31,307 nucleotides of DNA, taken from Candidatus Gastranaerophilales bacterium (GTDB lineage Bacteria > Cyanobacteriota > Vampirovibrionia > Gastranaerophilales > Gastranaerophilaceae). A program made the translations under genes and the position numbers. Positions 21,874-28,465 of this stretch are shown one piece after another. The first letter of the stretch is position 1, and each line of letters opens with the position of its first letter. Under the pieces are notes generated by a model. The model worked only from the letters and a program-made list of their open reading frames with translations. It had not been told where the DNA came from and did no database searches. The stretch lies in NCBI GenBank assembly GCA_900767135.1, contig CAAFYU010000056.1, forward strand, positions 1 to 31,307, given 5' to 3'.

Positions 21874-24450
21874 ATGAAAAAAGCAGAAATCAATCTTATA
21901 AACACAGCGGACATTAAGGTCGAGGATCTTACACCTGCGATGCAGGAATATTTGAAAATTAAACACCAAAACCCTGATAAAATCTTACTTTACAGACTTG
22001 GTGATTTTTATGAAACATTTTTTGAAGATGCTGTTATTATGTCAAAAGAACTTGAACTTACACTAACAGGGCGTGAACAAGGCAAATTTGGGCGAATTCC
22101 ACTTGCCGGAATTCCAGCAAAAGCGGTCAACAACTACATTGAAAAGCTTGTTCAAAAAAATTATAAGGTTATTATCTGCGATCAATTGGAAGACCCAAAA
22201 TTTGCCAAAGGGCTTGTAAAACGTGGAGTTACACGTATCATTACATCAGGAACTTTGACTGAAAGCGATTTTTTACAACAAAATTCCAACAACTACATCT
22301 GTGCACTTTTTAAAGAAGAAAAAAGTGGCACTTGGGGATTTTCTTATGCTGATATTTCAACGGGCGAATTCAAAGTTACACAGGCACCATTCGAGCTGGT
22401 TTTAGCAGAACTTACAAGAATTGCACCGGCAGAAGTTGTTGGGCCGTCCGTTAAACAAAAAATCATGCCGTTCCAAATTGTGCCTGATGAAAAAATCGAC
22501 TTGCCGGAAGAAATTACAAAAATATACAATTGTTCAAAAATCCCGTCATCTGTTTTTGACGCAACCTTTGCAGAAAACAACTTGAAAGCCGTTTTTCAGG
22601 CAAACAGCCTTGAATCTTTTGGCTACGACAGGTACAAAATAGGGTTTAGAGCAGCGGGAGCTTTGCTTGCGTATATTTGGGAAAACATGAAAGAAAATGT
22701 CCCAAAATTTGACAGAATTGAACCGTACGAACTTTCAGAATATATGATTTTGGACGGTAGCACAAGGAAAAATCTTGAACTAACGGAAACTCTTCGTGAC
22801 AAAAACAAATTTGGCTCTTTGCTTTGGGCTATCGACAAAACAAAGACAAATATGGGTGCTCGACTTTTGAAAAATTGGGTTTGCCAGCCACTAAAAAGGG
22901 TTGAAGATATTTTAATACGCCAAAATTTCGTTACTGAGCTTGTTGAAAAGACTAACGAAAGATTACACATCGGAAATTTGCTCGAAAAAATCTACGATAT
23001 TCAACGTTTAGCAACAAGAATGTCAAACAGTTCAGCTAATCCAAAAGACTTTTTGAGTTTAAAATCATCTTTAATGATGTTGCCGGAATTGCTTGATGCA
23101 ACAAGCGAACTCGACTATAATCCGCTCTCCTCAATCAGTCAATATCGAGATGAGATGGCTGAATATACGGCACTTATCGACAAAACGATTGCTGAAAACG
23201 CTCCGGCCTTGATTAAAGAAGGTGGAATTTTGAAATCAGGAGTTTCAGGCGAACTTGACTATTTCAGAGATTTGCTGACCGGTGGAGAAAATTGGCTTAA
23301 AGAATTTGAAGAAAAAGAAAAAGAAAGAACCGGTATTAAGACTCTAAAAATCGGATTTAACAAGGTTTTTGGCTACTTTATCGAAATTTCAAATTCTTAT
23401 CTAAATCAAATTCCGGAAGGCTACATCAGAAAACAAACTTTGACAAACGGCGAAAGATTTATTACGGAAGAATTGAAAAAGCACGAGGACGACGTACTTT
23501 CGGCTAAATTCAAGTCAACAGAGCTTGAATATAAGCTTTTTTGCGATTTTAGAGAATATTCAAAAGAATTTGTTTCAAAAATCAGAGAGATAGCGGAATG
23601 TATTGCAGAATGTGACGTTTTCACTTCTCTTGCGGACGTTGCATCGGAGAATAATTTCTGCAAACCAATAATTGATGAGTCCGATGATTTTATCGTCAAA
23701 AATGGTCGTCACCCTGTTTTAGAGAAAATTTTGCCACTCGGTGAATATGTTCCGAACGATTTGGAATTAAAGTGTAATTCACTTGATGCAACTCAATTTA
23801 TGATTTTAACAGGTCCGAATATGGCGGGGAAATCCACGTATATGCGTCAAAATGCCTTGATTGCTATTTTGGCACAGATTGGCTCTTGGGTTCCGGCAGA
23901 TTATGCAAAAATCGGGGTTATTGACAAGATTTTCACACGTGTCGGTGCATCTGATGATTTGACACTCGGACAATCAACATTTATGGTCGAAATGATTGAA
24001 ACTGCTTGCATTTTGAACTCTGCAACCGATAGAAGCTTCATTTTGCTTGACGAAATCGGACGTGGCACAAGCACTTACGACGGAGTTGCAATCGCTTGGT
24101 CGGTGGCTGAGTATATCGCAACAAAGATTAAGGCAAGATGTATTTTTGCAACGCACTACCACGAATTGAACGTAATGACAAAAACTTATCCACAAATCAA
24201 AAATTACAGAATTACAATTACAGAAGAAAACGGCGAAATAGAATTTTTGCGAAAAATCGTTCAAGGTGGTGCAAGTAAAAGTTATGGTATTCAGGTTGCC
24301 AAAATGGCAGGCTTGCCGTCAGCAGTTGTAAAACGCTCACAAGAATTGATGACGAGAATGCAAAAGGATTATTCAAACAACCTTGCAACAAGAAAAAGAA
24401 ACACTGACACTCCGACTGTTGATGTTCCACAATTGAATTTGTTTAACTAG
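21874..24450 (+). CDS. mutS: DNA mismatch repair protein MutS
   Basis: 858 residues from ATG 21874. The frame is open upstream to 21691, but that part overlaps the divergent gene and is not MutS-like. The mismatch-reading Phe-x-Glu is F45-Y46-E47 in YRLGDFYETFF. Then come the connector, lever and clamp domains, and the ABC-type ATPase with Walker A GPNMAGKST (about 647), the DEIGRGTSTYDG Walker B/signature (about 725) and ATHYHEL. It ends with QLNLFN, which may be a beta-clamp-like motif. It recognises mismatches and loads MutL. No Shine-Dalgarno is visible, so it may have a very short or absent leader. Prepilin 2 begins 15 bases downstream. Confidence 0.96.
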   Translation: MKKAEINLINTADIKVEDLTPAMQEYLKIKHQNPDKILLYRLGDFYETFFEDAVIMSKELELTLTGREQGKFGRIPLAGIPAKAVNNYIEKLVQKNYKVIICDQLEDPKFAKGLVKRGVTRIITSGTLTESDFLQQNSNNYICALFKEEKSGTWGFSYADISTGEFKVTQAPFELVLAELTRIAPAEVVGPSVKQKIMPFQIVPDEKIDLPEEITKIYNCSKIPSSVFDATFAENNLKAVFQANSLESFGYDRYKIGFRAAGALLAYIWENMKENVPKFDRIEPYELSEYMILDGSTRKNLELTETLRDKNKFGSLLWAIDKTKTNMGARLLKNWVCQPLKRVEDILIRQNFVTELVEKTNERLHIGNLLEKIYDIQRLATRMSNSSANPKDFLSLKSSLMMLPELLDATSELDYNPLSSISQYRDEMAEYTALIDKTIAENAPALIKEGGILKSGVSGELDYFRDLLTGGENWLKEFEEKEKERTGIKTLKIGFNKVFGYFIEISNSYLNQIPEGYIRKQTLTNGERFITEELKKHEDDVLSAKFKSTELEYKLFCDFREYSKEFVSKIREIAECIAECDVFTSLADVASENNFCKPIIDESDDFIVKNGRHPVLEKILPLGEYVPNDLELKCNSLDATQFMILTGPNMAGKSTYMRQNALIAILAQIGSWVPADYAKIGVIDKIFTRVGASDDLTLGQSTFMVEMIETACILNSATDRSFILLDEIGRGTSTYDGVAIAWSVAEYIATKIKARCIFATHYHELNVMTKTYPQIKNYRITITEENGEIEFLRKIVQGGASKSYGIQVAKMAGLPSAVVKRSQELMTRMQKDYSNNLATRKRNTDTPTVDVPQLNLFN

Positions 24451-24464
24451 AAGGAGGAATTATT

Positions 24465-25257
24465 ATGAAAAAATTCACTGCCCCCCCCCGAAAGGACTTT
24501 TAAACTAACAAAAGCAGGTTTTTCAGCTCATAGCCTGAAATTTTCCCTTGCACAAGGTGCTACGTGTGAAGCCCCTTGTGACAAATTTCGTCGAGTTGCG
24601 TTTACTTTGGCAGAAGTTTTGATTACCCTTGGAATTATTGGAGTTGTGGCAGCTTTTACGTTGCCGAGTTTGATAACTAAATATCAAAAAGAGGTTACTG
24701 TTGAACGATTAAAAAAGGTGTATTCCACAATGAATAACGCCGCCAATTTGTCTGTGGTGGATAATGGCAGTATGGATACTTGGGAATACCCGACATCATC
24801 ATATTATGATAACGGAATTATAACTTTTTTCAGAAAATATTATATGCCATATCTAAATGGAGCAACAGAATGTATTGATTCCAACTGTTTTATGAAGAAA
24901 AAATACACCGTATCACCAGATGGCTTGTTTTATGCAGGTTATATAGTAACACTTGCTGATGGTACTTTTTTGTATTTTTTAGCAAATATAAATGCCGGAT
25001 ATTTTTGGATGTTTGCTGATATTAATGGCGAAAAACGCCCAAATATAGTAGGAAAAGATATTTTTGTTTTTGATATTTACAAATACAACGGAGGCGGATA
25101 TAAAGTCAAGTTTTGGAATATTTTACTTAATACAGATGACCTAAAAAGAGCAGAAGCTTACGGTTGTAACGCCAATAGTCCACGATATAAAGGTTTTAAC
25201 TGTGGTGCATTAATTCAAAAAAGTGGCTGGAAAATTCCAGATGATTATCCATGGTAA
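24465..25257 (+). CDS. type IV prepilin-like protein 2, leader out of frame at a C9 tract
   Basis: ATG 24465 has a strong AAGGAGG and lies 15 bases after mutS. It reads MKKFTA, then nine C (24481-24489), and stops at TAA 24501. With eight C the frame runs MKKFTAPPERTFKLTKAG through a ~48-residue leader to CDKFRRVAFTLAEVLITLG and on to the stop at 25257; the body is 216 residues from 24607, where the apparent start is a TTG encoding Leu. The body has the prepilin helix, YQKEVTVERLKKVY and a C-terminal CGALIQKSGWKIPDDYPW shared with prepilin 1. Product: a minor pilin or pseudopilin of a type IV or type II system. It is phase-variable, decayed or a sequencing slip. Confidence 0.78.
24481..24489. 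repeat. homopolymer of nine C in prepilin 2 leader
   Basis: It lies five codons after a well-formed start. Eight C keep the prepilin frame open; the nine present close it after twelve codons. Confidence 0.85.
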
Positions 25258-25379
25258 AATTTTTGGTTCATAAAGCGGTAGAAATGTAGAATTTCAAAAT
25301 AACCAAAAACTTTCGTTGCTTTGAGATTGTTTTAAGCTCCTAAAAGCCGATTGTTATAATCAAAGTTGTTCAAACAACA

Positions 25380-25595
25380 TTATTCAAAATCCAATAAATC
25401 TTTTAAATTAACCCCTAAAACATCTGCAATAATTTTAAGTTTTGACAATGTAATATCCGTCTTTGCAGTTTCAACCATAGCAATAGTAGAACGAGAAATT
25501 CCATTCACATCAAGAAAATCGTCTTGCTTAATGCGTTTTTCCTTCCTAATCTTTTTCAAATGTTTTGCAAATTTTTTTAGATATTCGTTATCCAT
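25380..25595 (-). CDS. small XRE-family DNA-binding regulator 1
   Basis: I use ATG 25595 (MDNEYLKKFAKHLKKIRKEK), 71 residues; a TTG further up (25610) is less likely. It is a single Cro/C1 helix-turn-helix: RIKQDDFLDVNGISRSTIAM, then LSKLKIIADVLGVNLKDLL. No second domain, so it is probably a dimeric repressor or an antitoxin-like regulator. No Shine-Dalgarno. TTGTCAATAT lies on the coding strand 18-27 bases before the start, and the same ten bases precede the second XRE gene at nearly the same distance. Confidence 0.8.
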   Translation of the reverse strand: MDNEYLKKFAKHLKKIRKEKRIKQDDFLDVNGISRSTIAMVETAKTDITLSKLKIIADVLGVNLKDLLDFE

Positions 25596-25742
25596 ACAAG
25601 TTATTATCAACTATATTGACAACTTATAAAATCAGCCACACTGACATTTTTTGAAATATATTTTAATAATAACTCCGTTTTTCTTGCAATATTATTAAAT
25701 TTATCTTATTATGCATTTGTATTTTATCAATCAGGAGGAACC

Positions 25743-25901
25743 ATGATTTCACAAAATCTTAAACACGAAATGCTGAAAACCATCGAAGTAACAAGAGATG
25801 TGGCACAAAACAATATTCAAACAGCACTGGAAAGCTACACCGAAGTTATTGCTAAACTAAATTTGCTTACTTATTTATTAATCTCCGAACATGAAAAATA
25901 G
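25743..25901 (+). CDS. 52-residue hypothetical protein with strong ribosome site
   Basis: ATG 25743 follows CAGGAGGAACC, the best Shine-Dalgarno in the neighbourhood. The product begins MISQNLKHEMLKTIEVTRDV and ends LLTYLLISEHEK; it is a single amphipathic helix pattern with a hydrophobic end. It lies between the XRE gene (divergent) and the CtpA-type protease. Its size and helical nature could fit a regulatory peptide or a small coiled-coil partner. No family recognised. Confidence 0.55.
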   Translation: MISQNLKHEMLKTIEVTRDVAQNNIQTALESYTEVIAKLNLLTYLLISEHEK

Positions 25902-26071
25902 TTTTTATGTGTGATGACAATTTCCTTTTTTTGAAAAATCATGGTAAGATAATATCAAAAAACTTTTAATACTTAATTTGCAAATTCGGAAACTTTTTTA
26001 TTGAAAAAACATCTTAATAAATAAGTTGTGCAACAAAAAGGTTAAGAGTATTTGGAGGAAATAGTTAAAGA

Positions 26072-27292
26072 ATGAGAAACATTATGAAGAAAAGCATTAT
26101 ATTTATGGGAGCATTCCTGTTCCTATCCGGCTGGGTAATCAGGGATAACGTATTTGCCTATACCCCTGTTGACTTGTACGACAACGTTTGGCGACTCATC
26201 AACAACAAGTTTGTAGACCAGTCAAATAACCATCAAGATTGGGCAAAATGGCGTCATAAATATGATAACCAAATTCATACAAATGAAGACGCTTATGTTG
26301 CCATAAACACAATGGTGGCAAGCTTAAACGACCCTTATACAAAGTTTTTAGACCCAAAAGAGTTTGCTGACGAAACAAGTTCTATCAAAGGTTCTTTGAA
26401 AGGTATCGGTATTCAAATCGGTGTTAAAGACGGCAAATTGATGGTAATTGCACCAATTGAAGATACTCCGGCAGAACGTGCAGGACTTCAAGCAGACGAC
26501 GAAATTTTAGAAATCGACGGAGCAAGCACAAAAGGGATTACTGTTGACAAAGCTGCTGACAAAATTCGTGGGAAAGAAGGAACGCAAGTAACTTTGCTTG
26601 TAAAACGCAAGGATATGGCACCTAAAACTTACACTATCACTCGTGCTGAAATTGAAATTAAATCGATTTCACAAAAACTTCCGACTGATATGACAATCCC
26701 GAACGACTTTTGCTACATAAGATTAAGTTCTTTTATTAGCAGAAATGCGGCAACCGAGTTTGGAAATATTTTAAACACAAACAGAAATAAAAAAGGGTTC
26801 ATTATCGACTTACGTTCAAACCCAGGTGGACTTTTGACAAACGCAATTTACATTTCAGATATGTTCTTAGATGGCGGAACAATTGTTAGCACCGTCGACA
26901 GAGATGGCTACAAAGAAACTCAACGTGCATCGTCTGGTGTTTACACTAAAAAACCTGTCGTAGTCTTGATTAATAAGGGTTCAGCATCAGCTTCAGAAAT
27001 CTTCTCAGGTGCAATGAAAGACAACCACAGAGCCGTAATTATCGGAGAACAATCTTTTGGAAAAGGACTTGTTCAAGAAATCAACAAACTTCCTTATGAA
27101 GCAGGCGTTAATATTACAATCCAAAAATACTTGACTCCGAATGGTACTGATATCAACAAAAAAGGGATTACTCCTGACATTGTTGTGAAGCTCACAGAAG
27201 ACGACGTTAAAAACAAAAATGATCTTCAATTAAAGAAAGCAGTTGAGGTTTTGAGCAAAATGACAGGCGGACAATCGATTGCAATTCAATAA
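26072..27292 (+). CDS. ctpA: carboxy-terminal processing protease (S41, CtpA type)
   Basis: 406 residues. The N-terminus is basic then hydrophobic (KKSIIFMGAFLFLSGWVI), a signal peptide or anchor for export. The PDZ domain spans about 105-190 (GIGIQIGV ... AGLQADDEILEIDG). The S41 core has DLRSNPGGLL, the nucleophile in NKGSASASE (S306 by spacing) and the general base K331 in GEQSFGKG, 25 residues on as in CtpA/Prc. It trims C-termini of envelope proteins outside the cytosol. GGAGG lies 13 bases before ATG 26072; ATG 26084 (MKKS) is an alternative. A strong terminator follows. Confidence 0.92.
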   Translation: MRNIMKKSIIFMGAFLFLSGWVIRDNVFAYTPVDLYDNVWRLINNKFVDQSNNHQDWAKWRHKYDNQIHTNEDAYVAINTMVASLNDPYTKFLDPKEFADETSSIKGSLKGIGIQIGVKDGKLMVIAPIEDTPAERAGLQADDEILEIDGASTKGITVDKAADKIRGKEGTQVTLLVKRKDMAPKTYTITRAEIEIKSISQKLPTDMTIPNDFCYIRLSSFISRNAATEFGNILNTNRNKKGFIIDLRSNPGGLLTNAIYISDMFLDGGTIVSTVDRDGYKETQRASSGVYTKKPVVVLINKGSASASEIFSGAMKDNHRAVIIGEQSFGKGLVQEINKLPYEAGVNITIQKYLTPNGTDINKKGITPDIVVKLTEDDVKNKNDLQLKKAVEVLSKMTGGQSIAIQ

Positions 27293-27315
27293 ATCGCAAA
27301 ATTTATATTTAAAAG

Positions 27316-27344
27316 TAAGGTGCAAAATTGCACCTTATTTTTTT
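27316..27344 (+). terminator. rho-independent terminator of ctpA
   Basis: TAAGGTGCA (27316-27324) pairs perfectly with TGCACCTTA (27329-27337) around AAAT, followed by seven T. Confidence 0.9.
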
Positions 27345-27447
27345 ACTTATTTTTACTTATAGTCTAACTTTGTAACAGACTCCGGATCGCAGTCCGGAGT
27401 GACTAAATACTTGGCCGTAATTTCGCAACCCCAACCTATATATCTAT

Positions 27448-27675
27448 CTAATCCTTATTCACATCAAACAACTTATCAAAATCGACATTAAGAATTTTCA
27501 TAATTGCAACTATTGTCGTAAGTGTCGGATTTGTTTCGCCACGCTCAATTGTACCAATATGTTTACCTGCACATATTCCAATTGCGTCAGCAAGCCCGTC
27601 CTGAGAATATCCGGCTCTGTTGCGTTCCGCTCTTAAATTTTTTCCAAACTCTGCAAGAATTTTATCTCTATCCAT
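27448..27675 (-). CDS. small XRE-family DNA-binding regulator 2
   Basis: I use ATG 27675 (MDRDKILAEFGKNLRAERNR), 75 residues; the frame is open to an ATG at 27714. A single helix-turn-helix: GYSQDGLADAIGICAGKHIG, TIERGETNPTLTTI, then a dimer helix ILNVDFDKLFDV, with no other domain. No Shine-Dalgarno. The coding-strand TTGTCAATAT at 27699-27690 matches the motif before the other XRE gene and may be an autoregulatory site. It is divergent from the 106-residue gene at 27783. Confidence 0.82.
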   Translation of the reverse strand: MDRDKILAEFGKNLRAERNRAGYSQDGLADAIGICAGKHIGTIERGETNPTLTTIVAIMKILNVDFDKLFDVNKD

Positions 27676-27782
27676 AACAATATAATTACATATTGACAAA
27701 ATTCTATCGACCATTTATAGTTATTTATATACCATTTAAACGTGGTGTATAGAATACTTTAACTATGTAAAGGAGAATTGTA

Positions 27783-28103
27783 ATGGCAATGGACGGAATT
27801 TCAAAAACTAATGGGACACAAAAAGCGACTCAAACTAAGAAACCAAATAATACAGCCACAGCTAAAGCTAATGCAAAACAACAAGAACTCGCTAATAGAA
27901 TTATCGAGCCCGCTCGAAATGTTAGCGACTTAAAAAGCAATGCAAAGATAAAACAACAACAAATTCAGCTTGCTATGCAAAGTGGCGATATTGATTTAGC
28001 AAACACTCTTCAAAAAGAATTAAATCAAATCAAAGCAGATATTGAGCGTAACGAAACAAGTATTTTTGATGATAAAAATAAAAATAAAAATAAAAATAAA
28101 TAG
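27783..28103 (+). CDS. hypothetical Lys/Asn/Gln-rich coiled-coil protein
   Basis: 106 residues, ATG 27783 after AAGGAG. The N-terminal 35 residues are Thr/Lys/Asn-rich and disordered. About 35-95 is a helix or coiled coil (NAKIKQQQIQLAMQSGDIDL, ANTLQKELNQIKADIERNE). It ends in KNKNKNKNK encoded by a hexanucleotide repeat. No signal or membrane segment, no family recognised. It is followed by palindromic repeats. Confidence 0.6.
   Translation: MAMDGISKTNGTQKATQTKKPNNTATAKANAKQQELANRIIEPARNVSDLKSNAKIKQQQIQLAMQSGDIDLANTLQKELNQIKADIERNETSIFDDKNKNKNKNK
28073..28100 (+). repeat. hexanucleotide repeat AAAAAT at the end of a gene
   Basis: About four and a half units of AAAAAT encode the Lys-Asn tail of the preceding protein and run into the stop. 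Copy-number change would lengthen or shorten the tail by two residues without changing frame. Confidence 0.75.
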
Positions 28104-28110
28104 CTAGTAT

Positions 28111-28190
28111 GGCGGGATACCTATCCCGCCATCATATAAAATTAAAATCACAATTCATGTCGACGGGGTGGGTACCCCGCCCTACCACTC
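28111..28190. repeat. palindrome GGCGGGATACCTATCCCGCC and dispersed repeat copy 2
   Basis: 28111-28130 is a 7-bp stem hairpin. 28152-28190 (AATTCATGTCGACGGGGTGG, then GTACCCCGCC and CCACTC) is the second copy of the repeat after lpxA (14335-14373). Both sit just after a gene end. No gene is seen in 28104-28465. Confidence 0.6.
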
Positions 28191-28236
28191 GCTATCTCGT
28201 AATATTGTTTACCCATCTAAAACCCTCTCGAAAAAC

Positions 28237-28251
28237 GTGACATTTAGTCAC
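28237..28251. terminator. hairpin GTGAC/GTCAC with A and T flanks, possible bidirectional terminator
   Basis: GTGAC (28237-28241) and GTCAC (28247-28251) form a stem around ATTTA. AAAAAC precedes and CTTTTT follows, extending the symmetry and giving a T-run on both strands. It lies between the convergent 27783 gene and alaS. Confidence 0.4.
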
Positions 28252-28360
28252 CTTTTTCTCGGCAGAGTCCTAACCGAGGGAAGACTTATGTTTTGTATAA
28301 ATTAAAATTCATAAATAGCTGCTATACAGGATTATAAACAGAGATAGTTGCAAGGCATAG

Positions 28361-28387
28361 CTTCTCTCCCTCTATTAGGGAGAGAAG
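28361..28387. repeat. 11-bp perfect hairpin CTTCTCTCCCT / AGGGAGAGAAG
   Basis: Stem 28361-28371 with 28377-28387, loop CTATT, followed by GAGAGTGGG. It lies about 80 bases after the end of alaS on the minus strand and may end or stabilise that transcript. No T-run on either side. Confidence 0.5.
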
Positions 28388-28465
28388 GAGAGTGGGTAGT
28401 TGATTAAAATTTTTGTCAACGAATTACTTGACACATACAAGAATAACGCCTACGCTTAGCTACTC

